DNA of 12,537 bases from Deltaproteobacteria bacterium (GTDB taxonomy: Bacteria > Desulfobacterota > DSM-4660 > Desulfatiglandales > B25-G16), in the NCBI GenBank assembly GCA_018400255.1, contig JAGYMO010000098.1, positions 1-12,537 on the forward strand. Direction: 5' to 3'. A program made the translations under genes and the position numbers. A model generated the notes under the pieces. That model was not told where the DNA came from. It did no database searches and saw nothing but the letters and a program-made list of their open reading frames with translations. Every line of letters starts with the position of its first letter. The stretch's first letter is position 1. Of the stretch, positions 1 to 7,573 are shown one piece after another.

Positions 1-3
1 AAG

Positions 4-79
4 GCGGGAATAGCTCAGTTGGTAGAGCATCACGTTGCCAACGTGACGGTCGCCGGTTCAAGCCCGGTTTCCCGCTCCA
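4..79 (+). tRNA. tRNA-Gly (anticodon GCC)
   Basis: A full cloverleaf can be folded. The 7-bp acceptor stem (GCGGGAA at 4-10 with TTCCCGC at 69-75) is perfectly paired. The anticodon loop TTGCCAA places the anticodon GCC at 37-39, which reads glycine codons GGC/GGU. The T arm has the standard TTCAAGC loop. The discriminator is U76, as is usual for bacterial tRNA-Gly, and CCA is encoded at 77-79. Its promoter must lie left of the window. Only 4 nt separate it from the next tRNA, so the two are almost certainly one transcript. Confidence 0.97.
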
Positions 80-83
80 AAAA

Positions 84-159
84 GGCGGCATAGCCAAGTG
101 GCTAAGGCAGCGGTCTGCAAAACCGTTTTACATCGGTTCGAATCCGATTGCCGCCTCCA
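84..159 (+). tRNA. tRNA-Cys (anticodon GCA)
   Basis: Acceptor stem GGCGGCA (84-90) pairs with TGCCGCC (149-155). The anticodon stem has one G-U pair and encloses the loop CTGCAAA, giving anticodon GCA at 117-119 (cysteine). The T stem ATCGG/CCGAT encloses TTCGAAT. Discriminator U156 is the identity base expected for tRNA-Cys, and CCA is encoded at 157-159. It is the second member of a tandem tRNA pair. The following protein gene starts only 35 nt after its 3' end. Confidence 0.97.
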
Positions 160-194
160 AATAATTTACATAAATTAATTAATAAATCTATTTT
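160..194 (+). other. G-free 35-nt leader between tRNA-Cys and the peptidase gene
   Basis: The stretch between the encoded CCA of tRNA-Cys and the peptidase ATG contains no G at all and is nearly all A and T, with no Shine-Dalgarno motif. It is too short to hold a full -35/-10 promoter with a start site and leader. I infer that the mRNA is made by read-through from the tRNA operon and that its 5' end is created by tRNA 3' processing. Translation would then start on an unstructured, SD-less leader. Confidence 0.5.
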
Positions 195-1103
195 ATGGCG
201 TCAAAAAAACTGACCATACTATTTCTGCCAGGGCCAACAAATACGGTAAGAAAAATAAGTGTCCCTAACAGATTACTATCGTTCTCTATCCTTTTCTTTC
301 TTTGTATGGCAGTTGGGATCGGATATATCATAAGAGATTACACTAAAATTAAAGGTCAGGCTTCTGAATTGTTGACTTTAAAAGAAGAGAATAAGTTTCA
401 AAAAACCCAGCTCGTCGCACTTACAGAGAAAATAAACGCCGTCAATCAAAAAATAGCCGGGATACAGGAATTTGATCGCAAGTTAAAGGCCCTCACAAAC
501 ATAAACCCGTCTAAAGAAGAAGACCAAATTTTATCCGTTGGGGGCTCGATCGATAACACACTTAAAACCGATTATAAAATAGATGAAGTCCATGAGGGGT
601 TAGTTCGGGAAATGCATGCAGCCCTGGAAAATGTTGAAAACGAAATCGTTGTTACTTCAATATCCCAAAAAGAACTAAACAATTTTTTTGAAGAACAAAG
701 ATCGATTTTGTCCTGCACGCCCTCTATAAAGCCAGTAGATGGATGGCTGACATCAGGCTTTGGGTATAGAATATCACCATTTACAAAACAAAGGGAATTT
801 CATAAAGGCATAGATATAGCAACTAAAGTCGGTACACCAGTCATTGCACCTGCTGACGGTATAGTGGTATCCGTTGGCAAAGAAGGAAATTATGGAAAAG
901 TGGTTGTCATAAATCACGGATATAACATGAAGACAAGATATGCGCATCTGCATAAATTTAGAGTTAAAAAGGGAGACCTAGTTAAAAGAGGTGATATAAT
1001 TGGTGAAGTAGGCATCAGTGGCCGCTGCACAGGCCCTCACCTTCACTACGAGGTACTTTTAAGCAGTGTACCTGTTAATCCTTTCCGTTACATCCTCAAC
1101 TGA
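195..1103 (+). CDS. Membrane-anchored M23 (LytM-like) peptidase
   Basis: 302 aa. The short cytoplasmic N-terminus has the KKLTILFLPGPT-type opening common in such proteins and is followed by one membrane segment at about residues 27-46. A predicted coiled-coil/charged stretch (about 48-100) and a linker come next, then a C-terminal M23 domain (about 181-300). The zinc and catalytic residues are all present: H203 and D207 (HKGID), H251 (YAHLH), and H282/H284 (GPHLHYE). It should therefore be an active periplasmic peptidoglycan endopeptidase rather than a degenerate EnvC-type activator. That assignment is from the family; the exact cleavage specificity is not visible. The ATG at 195 lacks any Shine-Dalgarno sequence; the next in-frame ATG would remove part of the membrane anchor. 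It probably depends on the upstream tRNA transcript, because only 35 nt separate it from tRNA-Cys. Confidence 0.9.
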   Translation: MASKKLTILFLPGPTNTVRKISVPNRLLSFSILFFLCMAVGIGYIIRDYTKIKGQASELLTLKEENKFQKTQLVALTEKINAVNQKIAGIQEFDRKLKALTNINPSKEEDQILSVGGSIDNTLKTDYKIDEVHEGLVREMHAALENVENEIVVTSISQKELNNFFEEQRSILSCTPSIKPVDGWLTSGFGYRISPFTKQREFHKGIDIATKVGTPVIAPADGIVVSVGKEGNYGKVVVINHGYNMKTRYAHLHKFRVKKGDLVKRGDIIGEVGISGRCTGPHLHYEVLLSSVPVNPFRYILN

Positions 1104-1154
1104 TATTCATATAATCATACTAACCCATTTTCATATCCCCTGCCAATTTTACCC

Positions 1155-1175
1155 ATACAAAAAATAGTTTTGTAT
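1155..1175. repeat. AT-rich perfect inverted repeat between peptidase and secA
   Basis: ATACAAAA (1155-1162) and TTTTGTAT (1168-1175) are an exact 8-bp inverted repeat around a 5-nt centre. It lies about 50 nt after the peptidase stop and 70 nt before secA. It has only one G-C pair per arm and no following T tract of its own, so it is a poor intrinsic terminator. It could be an operator or chance in AT-rich DNA. Confidence 0.35.
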
Positions 1176-1182
1176 TTGCTAC

Positions 1183-1209
1183 TTGAGTTTTCCTCTATAA
1201 AGGTTTAAT
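1183..1209 (+). promoter_or_regulatory. Possible weak sigma-70-type promoter for secA
   Basis: TTGAGT (1183-1188) and TTTAAT (1204-1209) resemble -35 and -10 boxes but are only 15 nt apart, shorter than the usual 16-18. A start near 1216 would give a leader of about 30 nt ending in the good Shine-Dalgarno AGGAAG (1231-1236), 7 nt before the secA ATG. This is the best candidate I see in the gap, but it is weak. Confidence 0.22.
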
Positions 1210-1243
1210 CAAAATAAAGGGACTAAGAAAAGGAAGCTTTTGC

Positions 1244-4081
1244 ATGATAGGTAATTTTTTTAAAAATTTTATTGGAAGCAAGAACGAGCGAGAGCTAAAA
1301 AAACTTGCCCCACTAGTAACGAAAATTAATGAATTGGAGCCATCTTTCAGAGGGCTCAGTGATTCTCAGCTTAGAGGCAAAACCGCTGAGTTTAAACAGA
1401 GAATAGCAAGTGGGGAGTCTTTAGATAACATACTTCCTGAGGCCTTTGCGGCGGTCAGAGAGTCCTCTGTTAGAACATTAGGCATGAGACACTTTGACGT
1501 TCAGCTTATAGGAGGTATTGTTCTTCATCAGGGAAATATTGCAGAGATGAAGACAGGGGAAGGTAAAACCCTGGCTGCAACCCTTCCCTTATATTTAAAC
1601 GCCCTTTCAGGAGAAGGCTGCCACCTGATCACTGTTAATGATTATTTAGCCCGGAGAGATGCGGAATGGATGGGTGGTATATATACTTTCTTAGGACTAT
1701 CTGTGGGAACTATCTTGCATGACATGGATGATAGGAATAGGAAGGATGCCTACAATGCGGATATAACATACGGCACTAACAACGAGTTTGGATTTGACTA
1801 TTTGAGAGATAACATGAAGTATTCTCTCGAAGAATGCGTCCAGAGAGACCTAAACTTCTCAATAGTTGATGAGGTGGACAGCATTCTTATTGATGAGGCA
1901 AGAACTCCGCTTATAATATCTGGGCCCGTTGAACATAGCGAAGATGAAGTTTATGCAGACATAAAACCATTAATCTTAAACCTCAAAAAACACCAGGACA
2001 AACTTATTAGAGATATCCTTAATGAGGCAGAGACAATGATGGAAAAAGGCCCAGACGACGATACCTTAATTGAGCTCCTTCTTCAGGTAAAAAGGGGGAG
2101 CCCAAAAAACCCTCGTTTTCTCGATGTTATAGCCAGAGAGCCAATACTAAAAAAAAGGGTTGATAGACTAGAGTCTATGCTTTCGTCTCAGAAAAGCCTG
2201 TCATCCCTGGACGAAGAGCTATACTGTATAATAGAGGAACAGGATCATAGTGTGCATTGGACGGATAAGGGTCTAAAATTGTTATCAGGAGCACAAAATG
2301 ACGCCTTTATTATACCTGACCTTGATGAGGGCATTGAGCAGATAGAAACGGACCCTGATTTAGACTTCAGGGAGAAAAAAAAGAAAAAGCGTGAGTTAGA
2401 GGAACAATACTCGCAGGCATCGGAAAGAATGCATTCCGCACAGCAGCTTATAAAGGCATACTGGCTTTTTAATAAGGATGTTGATTACGTTGTTAAAGAT
2501 GGCCAGGTTATCATTGTCGATGAATTCACTGGCAGGCTAATGCCAGGTAGAAGATGGAGCGATGGTCTGCATCAGGCTGTTGAGGCAAAGGAAGGGGTCA
2601 AGGTTGCAGAGGAAAATCAAACACTTGCAACTATAACATTCCAAAATTACTTCAGGATGTATAAAAAACTTGCCGGCATGACAGGAACAGCAGATACAGA
2701 GGCTCCAGAATTTAAAAAAATATACGACCTTGATGTCTCAGTAATTCCAACCCACAAAAAAATGATCAGACATGATTATTCCGATGTTATTTATAAAACA
2801 GAGCGGGAAAAATTCAATGCTGCTGCACAAGAAATCAAACAACTGCATGATAAGGGACAGCCGATCCTGGTTGGCACAATATCAATAGAAAAATCGGAAA
2901 TGCTTAGTAAGATGCTAAAGAAGGAGGGAATTAAACACCAGGTTTTAAATGCAAAAAATCATGAAAGAGAGGCAGAAATTATCGCCAACGCGGGACAAAG
3001 TGGAACAGTTACAATATCTACAAATATGGCAGGTAGAGGAACTGATATAGTATTGGGCGACGGCGTGCCAGAACTCGGTGGCCTGCATATTCTTGGGACG
3101 GAACGACATGAAAGCAGGCGAATTGATAACCAGTTAAGAGGCCGCTCAGGACGTCAGGGTGATCCTGGCTCCTCACGATTTTATCTATCCCTAGAAGATG
3201 ATCTTATGAGGATATTTGGCTCTGAGAGAATTGCCTCTGTAATGGACAGGTTTGGCATGGAAGAGGGCCAGCCAATAGAACATAGCATAATATCAAGAGC
3301 AATCGAAGGGGCCCAGAAAAAAGTCGAGGGAATTAACTTCAATATTAGAAAAAACCTCATCGAATATGACGATGTAATGAATCAGCAAAGAAAGGTAATC
3401 TATAGTCAGAGGAGAGATATTCTCAAAGGTGAGGGACTGATTGAGGCCATTGAGGGTATGATTGAAGAGGTAGTAGAGGATGCAGTGTTAAATAACACCG
3501 ACCCCAAGGTATCTCAAGAGGAATGGAACATATCCGCCGTCACGGATAGAATACAAAGCATATTTGGTCTATTTCCTCGTTTCGCAAAGGAGGAAATAAA
3601 TAACTTTACCCAGGATAAGTTGATCGAAAGGCTAAAAAATGAAATTTTAAATATTTATAAACAAAAAGAGAAGGACACCGACCCAGAGGCATTCCTCTTC
3701 TTGCAAAAGATTGCCATGCTACAGGCAGTTGATGAGTTATGGATGGACCACCTTCTTTCCATGGACAGACTAAAAGAGGGAATAGGTCTAAGGGGATATG
3801 GACAGATGGACCCCCTGAAGGAGTACCAAAAGGAAGGTTACAGTATGTTTATATCTATGGTAGACAACATAAAGGAAAATACCCTTAAAACCCTTTTCAG
3901 GCTTAGGCTAACCATAGAGGAAAAACCACCTCCTGTTCGTTTGCCTAAAAAGAATATTGTTCTAAGCCATGGTGGAGATGGAGGAATTCAAACTGTCAGA
4001 AGAAAGGTGCCCAAGGTTGGAAGAAATGATCCCTGCCCATGTGGTAGTGGGAAAAAATATAAACATTGTTGTGGAAGATGA
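1244..4081 (+). CDS. secA: Preprotein translocase ATPase SecA
   Basis: 945 aa, longer than the roughly 840-900 aa of typical proteobacterial SecA. It is the ATP-driven motor that pushes unfolded preproteins through SecYEG. Walker A is KTGEGKT at 103-109 and Walker B is DEVD at 209-212. The second nucleotide-binding half is seen in TNMAGRGTDI (about 593-602) and the LRGRSGRQGD arginine-finger region (631-640). The helical scaffold/wing region follows (about 670-880). The C-terminus has the SEC-C zinc motif CPCGSGKKYKHCC (931-943), which binds SecB and phospholipid. Two insertions enlarge the preprotein-crosslinking region: about 245-325 and a lysine-rich stretch about 368-398. The motif QVKRGSPKNP inside the first resembles insertions known in Bacteroidota- and Acidobacteria-type SecA. 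The start is supported by AGGAAG 7 nt upstream. The stop codon overlaps the argJ start (ATGA), suggesting co-transcription. Confidence 0.98.
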   Translation: MIGNFFKNFIGSKNERELKKLAPLVTKINELEPSFRGLSDSQLRGKTAEFKQRIASGESLDNILPEAFAAVRESSVRTLGMRHFDVQLIGGIVLHQGNIAEMKTGEGKTLAATLPLYLNALSGEGCHLITVNDYLARRDAEWMGGIYTFLGLSVGTILHDMDDRNRKDAYNADITYGTNNEFGFDYLRDNMKYSLEECVQRDLNFSIVDEVDSILIDEARTPLIISGPVEHSEDEVYADIKPLILNLKKHQDKLIRDILNEAETMMEKGPDDDTLIELLLQVKRGSPKNPRFLDVIAREPILKKRVDRLESMLSSQKSLSSLDEELYCIIEEQDHSVHWTDKGLKLLSGAQNDAFIIPDLDEGIEQIETDPDLDFREKKKKKRELEEQYSQASERMHSAQQLIKAYWLFNKDVDYVVKDGQVIIVDEFTGRLMPGRRWSDGLHQAVEAKEGVKVAEENQTLATITFQNYFRMYKKLAGMTGTADTEAPEFKKIYDLDVSVIPTHKKMIRHDYSDVIYKTEREKFNAAAQEIKQLHDKGQPILVGTISIEKSEMLSKMLKKEGIKHQVLNAKNHEREAEIIANAGQSGTVTISTNMAGRGTDIVLGDGVPELGGLHILGTERHESRRIDNQLRGRSGRQGDPGSSRFYLSLEDDLMRIFGSERIASVMDRFGMEEGQPIEHSIISRAIEGAQKKVEGINFNIRKNLIEYDDVMNQQRKVIYSQRRDILKGEGLIEAIEGMIEEVVEDAVLNNTDPKVSQEEWNISAVTDRIQSIFGLFPRFAKEEINNFTQDKLIERLKNEILNIYKQKEKDTDPEAFLFLQKIAMLQAVDELWMDHLLSMDRLKEGIGLRGYGQMDPLKEYQKEGYSMFISMVDNIKENTLKTLFRLRLTIEEKPPPVRLPKKNIVLSHGGDGGIQTVRRKVPKVGRNDPCPCGSGKKYKHCCGR

Positions 4082-5271
4082 ATAAAAATACTAACTATTC
4101 TGTACCAGGGTTTTTAGGCTCTGCAGTCAGTGCAGGCCTAAAAAAAAATGGGGAAAAAGACCTCGCGCTTATATTTTCTCAAAGACCTGCAATAGCAACC
4201 GGTGTATTCACAACGAACACTGTTAAGGCTGCGCCTGTAATCCTTACTCAAAAAAATATCAAAAGAGGATTTTTAAGGGGTATCATTATCAACACTGGAT
4301 ATGCCAATGCCTGCACAGGCGAACAGGGGTTAAAAGATGCATTGCTAACGGCAAATCTGAGTGCTGCACAATTAGAAATAAAGGCAGAGGAAATGGCTGT
4401 TGCCTCAACAGGCGTTATTGGTTCCTACCTTCCTGTGGATCTAATAAAAAGTGCCTTGCCCAGCCTCATAAAAAACCTCTCTCCGAATGGTTTTTATTCT
4501 GTTGCAGACGCTATCAGGACTACAGATTCATTCCCAAAGATAAGCTATTCACAAGGTCATACCAACGGAAAAAAATATAGTATTTTAGGGCTTGCCAAAG
4601 GAGCCGGCATGATTATGCCTAATATGGCCACCATGCTCTCCTTCGTACTTACAGACATAAACATCGACATTGAGTCATTATTACCAATATTCAGATCCGC
4701 GGCAGAGAATACGTTTAACCGCATTACTGTCGATGGGGATACAAGCACAAATGATATGGTTTTAATTATGGCAAATGGATTTGCAGGAAATAAAATACCT
4801 GAAGGAAAAGAATTAAAGGAGTTTGAGTCAAATCTGAGAGAAACAATGGGGAATCTTTCCTATATGATTGCAAAGGACGGCGAGGGTGCAACAAAGGCAA
4901 TCATAATTGAACTGAATGGTGCAACGAGCCAAAAGGAGGCCACTATAGCAGCAAGGACGGTTGCCAATTCTCCGCTCGTAAAAACAGCGGTATTTGGCCA
5001 GGACCCCAATTGGGGAAGGATTATGGCAGCCCTTGGCAGATCTGGAATCACAATGAAGGAAAGTATGGTTCAAATATGGATTGAAGGGGTAAAAATAGTA
5101 GAAGGCGGCTTAATGGTAGGAAAGGATGAAGAGATTGAGGCTGCAGAAAGAATGAAAAAGAAAGATATAACAATCACCATCAATCTAAATCAGGGTTCCT
5201 GTAAAGAAAGAATTACCACCTGTGACCTTACATATGACTATATCAAGATAAATGCAGGTTACAGGTCATAA
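4078..5271 (+). CDS. argJ: Bifunctional ornithine acetyltransferase / glutamate N-acetyltransferase
   Basis: 397 aa from this start, the usual ArgJ length. It transfers the acetyl group from N-acetylornithine to glutamate, closing the cyclic arginine pathway; some members also use acetyl-CoA, which cannot be judged here. The self-cleavage site is intact: KGAGMIMPNMATML, with the nucleophile Thr at residue 185 (codon 4630-4632) following Ala. Other family signatures include NACTGEQG, TVDGDTSTNDM, AKDGEGATK, the DPNWGRI motif and a C-terminal TCDLTYDYIKINAGYR. I choose the ATG at 4078, which overlaps the secA TGA as ATGA. A TTG four codons earlier (4066) is also in frame but has no better ribosome site. 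No properly spaced Shine-Dalgarno precedes the ATG (GGAAG abuts it), so translation is probably coupled to secA. Confidence 0.96.
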   Translation: MNKNTNYSVPGFLGSAVSAGLKKNGEKDLALIFSQRPAIATGVFTTNTVKAAPVILTQKNIKRGFLRGIIINTGYANACTGEQGLKDALLTANLSAAQLEIKAEEMAVASTGVIGSYLPVDLIKSALPSLIKNLSPNGFYSVADAIRTTDSFPKISYSQGHTNGKKYSILGLAKGAGMIMPNMATMLSFVLTDINIDIESLLPIFRSAAENTFNRITVDGDTSTNDMVLIMANGFAGNKIPEGKELKEFESNLRETMGNLSYMIAKDGEGATKAIIIELNGATSQKEATIAARTVANSPLVKTAVFGQDPNWGRIMAALGRSGITMKESMVQIWIEGVKIVEGGLMVGKDEEIEAAERMKKKDITITINLNQGSCKERITTCDLTYDYIKINAGYRS

Positions 5272-5328
5272 GATATAATATAGATGGGCTTTTTAGGTTT
5301 TTTTAATTTCACAGGCATAAAACAAGAA

Positions 5329-5334
5329 TATAAT
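5329..5334 (+). promoter_or_regulatory. Likely -10 box for the epimerase gene
   Basis: A perfect TATAAT hexamer lies 31 nt before the chosen epimerase ATG, giving a start near 5341 and a leader of about 24 nt. No good -35 exists; the 17-nt-spaced hexamer at 5306-5311 is ATTTCA. A second TATAAT overlaps 5274-5279 just after the argJ stop. The gap holds T-rich tracts (5291-5305) but no hairpin that would make a clear terminator. Confidence 0.4.
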
Positions 5335-5354
5335 ACACTTTATGCTCAATAAAT

Positions 5355-5360
5355 GAAGGA
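5355..5360 (+). promoter_or_regulatory. Shine-Dalgarno GAAGGA that decides the epimerase start
   Basis: GAAGGA lies 4 nt before the ATG at 5365. It falls inside the first codons if the earlier ATG at 5353 were used, and that earlier ATG has no ribosome site of its own. The site therefore favours initiation at 5365. Confidence 0.5.
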
Positions 5361-5364
5361 TTGC

Positions 5365-6336
5365 ATGACCGAGAAAAAACCTATAACACTTGTTACAGGT
5401 GCAGCAGGATTTATAGGCTTCCATGTAGCAAAATATTTGTTGGATAATGATTTTAAGGTAATTGGAATAGACAACCTTAACCCATATTACGATGTATCCT
5501 TGAAAAAGGCGAGGCTTGCCCACCTAACCCCCAGGCAGAATTTTACCTTTTACCATGAAGATATAAAAAACCTTGATGTTCTTAAAAATATATTCTCTAC
5601 CCACAAGATAGAGAGGGTATGCCATTTAGCTGCCCAGGCAGGTGTCAGATATTCTATGGAAGACCCCTTTGTTTATCAGGAAAGCAATGTAAGGGGATTT
5701 CTCAACCTATTGGAGATGGCAAGACAATATCCTGTGGATAACTTTGTCTACGCATCATCATCATCCGTTTATGGCAACAACAAAAGACTCCCCTTCAGCG
5801 TTGAAGATAATGTTGATACGCCAATTTCACTCTATGCTGCAACCAAAAAATCAAATGAGTTAATGGCATACACTTACAGCCATCTTTTTAATATACCCTT
5901 AACCGGCCTCAGGTATTTTACCGTATATGGACCGTGGGGCAGACCGGATATGGCCCTTTTTCTCTTTACCAGGGCCATACTGAATGGGGAGGCTATACAT
6001 ATTTTTAACTTCGGCAAAATGAAAAGGGATTTTACGTACATAGACGATATTGTCAACGGCACAATATCCGCGTTAAATAATCCCTTTAAATACGAGATAT
6101 TTAACCTTGGTAATTCAGAACCGGTGGAGCTTATGAAACTTATCAAGGTAATCGAGCAGGAGCTTGGCATAAATGCAAATAAAAAATTCTTGCCTCTCCA
6201 ACCGGGCGATGTTCCAGAAACCTATGCTGACATAGAAAAGACAAAAAAAATGTTAGGCTATGAACCCAAAACACCAATCACCTCTGGGGTTAAAAAATTT
6301 ATCGAGTGGTACCTTGGCTACAATAATATAGATTAA
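5365..6336 (+). CDS. NAD-dependent sugar epimerase, UDP-glucuronate 4-epimerase type
   Basis: 323 aa, a complete extended short-chain dehydrogenase/reductase. The Rossmann nucleotide-binding motif GAAGFIG is at 12-18. The catalytic serine cluster YASSSSVYG is at about 129-137 and the YxxxK motif (YAATK) is at 157-161. The stretch from LRYFTVYGPWGRPDMA (182-197) and the NPYYDVSLKKARL segment near 39-51 are typical of UDP-glucuronate 4-epimerases (GAE/CapI-like). That family converts UDP-glucuronate to UDP-galacturonate for surface polysaccharides or LPS. Substrate is inferred from family resemblance; related 4-epimerases or dehydratases cannot be fully excluded. The start at 5365 is preferred over 5353 because of the ribosome site GAAGGA. 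The gene stands alone, without other polysaccharide genes nearby, and faces the oppositely oriented sigma-54 activator. Confidence 0.88.
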   Translation: MTEKKPITLVTGAAGFIGFHVAKYLLDNDFKVIGIDNLNPYYDVSLKKARLAHLTPRQNFTFYHEDIKNLDVLKNIFSTHKIERVCHLAAQAGVRYSMEDPFVYQESNVRGFLNLLEMARQYPVDNFVYASSSSVYGNNKRLPFSVEDNVDTPISLYAATKKSNELMAYTYSHLFNIPLTGLRYFTVYGPWGRPDMALFLFTRAILNGEAIHIFNFGKMKRDFTYIDDIVNGTISALNNPFKYEIFNLGNSEPVELMKLIKVIEQELGINANKKFLPLQPGDVPETYADIEKTKKMLGYEPKTPITSGVKKFIEWYLGYNNID

Positions 6337-6351
6337 AGTCTTTTTAATAAT

Positions 6352-6391
6352 CTAATTTTCCCAACCAAAATTGACAAGCTCGAAAAATTAG
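6352..6391. repeat. Imperfect inverted repeat between convergent genes
   Basis: CTAATTTTC (6352-6360) can pair with GAAAAATTAG (6382-6391) with one bulged A, leaving a loop of about 21 nt. It sits in the 119-nt gap between the convergent epimerase and sigma-54 activator genes, just after a T-rich run. It may help end transcription, but it is AT-rich, long-looped and not a canonical terminator. Confidence 0.25.
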
Positions 6392-6455
6392 TGTGGAGAT
6401 TAATTCTATGTAAACGTTTCTGTTTTCCCCATAGAGATCAATAAAGGTAATTGAT

Positions 6456-7493
6456 TTATACCAATTTAAATTCCTCAATCCTATTCAAGAGCGTTTTATA
6501 ACTGACCTTTAACAATCCTGCTGCACTCTTTCTATTCCAACGGGTTAATTCCAGGGCATTCTCGATAGCCAGCTTTTCTACCTCATCAACATATAGCTTT
6601 CGTATTGTCTTCAGGCAGGCATCGTCCCTGCCTTGAAGCATATTCATTATCTTTCTGTCATCCCAAAGCTGATTATCCAAATTCTGGTGGGCCTCTTTCC
6701 TTCTTTCAATGCTTCTTTTAAATTTCAAATCAGAATATATTGCATCTGTTTTTTGAAAGGTTATTATACCCTGTATTATGTTTTCCAATTCTCTAACATT
6801 GCCTGGCCAGTCATATCTCTGAAAATGTTCTTGGATAGAATTATCTAACTTAACGCAACTTTTTTTTAGCTCATTGCAGTATTTATCCATAAAATAATTC
6901 GTTAATACAAAAATGTCCTCTTTTCTTTCTCTAAGCGGTGGGATCATTATAGAAATTATGTTTAAGCGGTAATACAGATCACTTCTAAACTCGTTGGCTG
7001 CAATCCTCTTTTCTAGGTTCGAGTTTGTAGCAGTTAAAATCCTTACATCTATAGGTATCTCCTTTACACCCCCAAGTCTCACCAGTTCTTTCTCTTCAAG
7101 CACCTGAAGTATCTTAGACTGTAAATACAGGCTTAGCGTACCTATTTCATCTAAAAATATGGTGCCCCTATCAGCCTTTTGAAACTTACCTATATTATCC
7201 CGTGAAGCGCCCGTAAATGCGCCCTTTGCGTAGCCAAAGAGCTCACTCTCCAGCAACTCGCCTGGAATAGCAGCACAATTAACATTAATAAAAGGGTACG
7301 CTCTCCTCTTAGATTTCAGGTGAATAAGCCGAGCAACCAAATCCTTGCCGGTGCCACTCTCTCCCCTTATCAGGACAGTTACATTTTTATCAGCAACCTT
7401 CTCTATCTTTTGCCTGACTAACTGGATTCCCTCACTCTCCCCTACAATAACAGGGTAGTCTATATATTCTGATTGCTCTTTTTTAGGTGCCAA
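6456..7493 (-). CDS. Sigma-54-dependent transcriptional activator (AAA+ plus Fis-type HTH, no sensor domain)
   Basis: 345 aa. An AAA+ sigma-54 interaction domain fills about residues 14-245. Walker A is GESGTGKD (44-51), the sigma-54-contacting loop GAFTGA is intact (91-96), and Walker B is GTIFLDE (110-116). The arginine-finger region is RSDLYYRL (170-177) and the sensor II motif is WPGNVRELEN (229-238). A Fis-type helix-turn-helix ends the protein (about 303-343). It should open sigma-54 promoters by ATP hydrolysis. There is no receiver, GAF or PAS domain, so it is PspF-like in layout and must be controlled by partners or level. The start is a TTG with GGGGA about 5 nt upstream. The frame stays open for 18 more codons upstream to a TAG at 7548-7550 but contains no ATG, GTG or TTG. 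An N-terminal truncation is therefore possible. It lies 80 nt downstream of purH, same strand. No sigma-54 promoter was seen nearby. Confidence 0.88.
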   Translation of the reverse strand: MAPKKEQSEYIDYPVIVGESEGIQLVRQKIEKVADKNVTVLIRGESGTGKDLVARLIHLKSKRRAYPFINVNCAAIPGELLESELFGYAKGAFTGASRDNIGKFQKADRGTIFLDEIGTLSLYLQSKILQVLEEKELVRLGGVKEIPIDVRILTATNSNLEKRIAANEFRSDLYYRLNIISIMIPPLRERKEDIFVLTNYFMDKYCNELKKSCVKLDNSIQEHFQRYDWPGNVRELENIIQGIITFQKTDAIYSDLKFKRSIERRKEAHQNLDNQLWDDRKIMNMLQGRDDACLKTIRKLYVDEVEKLAIENALELTRWNRKSAAGLLKVSYKTLLNRIEEFKLV

Positions 7494-7573
7494 AAATTTC
7501 CCCGCATAAAAAAAGATTTCAGGAAGAGTTAGTATGCAAAGACTTAGCTAAAGCACAAGCCATTATTTATATT

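Noticed and set aside
4557..5073. Three minus-strand open frames inside argJ (4557-4748, 4828-5073, 4860-5051)
   Set aside because: They are antisense to a strongly conserved gene, match nothing recognisable and have no ribosome sites; they are shadows of argJ.
5222..5305. TGACCT/AGGTCA pair at the argJ end followed by T tracts as a terminator
   Set aside because: The arms are about 35 nt apart, inside coding sequence, and not adjacent to the T run.
5293..6170. Minus-strand open frames overlapping the epimerase (5293-5523, 5874-6170)
   Set aside because: Antisense to an intact conserved enzyme, with low-complexity or cysteine-rich translations unlike real proteins.
6633..6848. Plus-strand frame inside the sigma-54 activator
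   Set aside because: Fully antisense to the conserved AAA+ coding sequence; no ribosome site.
7477..7496. TGGCACC at the start of the sigma-54 activator as a possible -24 element
   Set aside because: The -12 TTGC element is missing at the right spacing; the motif is simply the start codon region.
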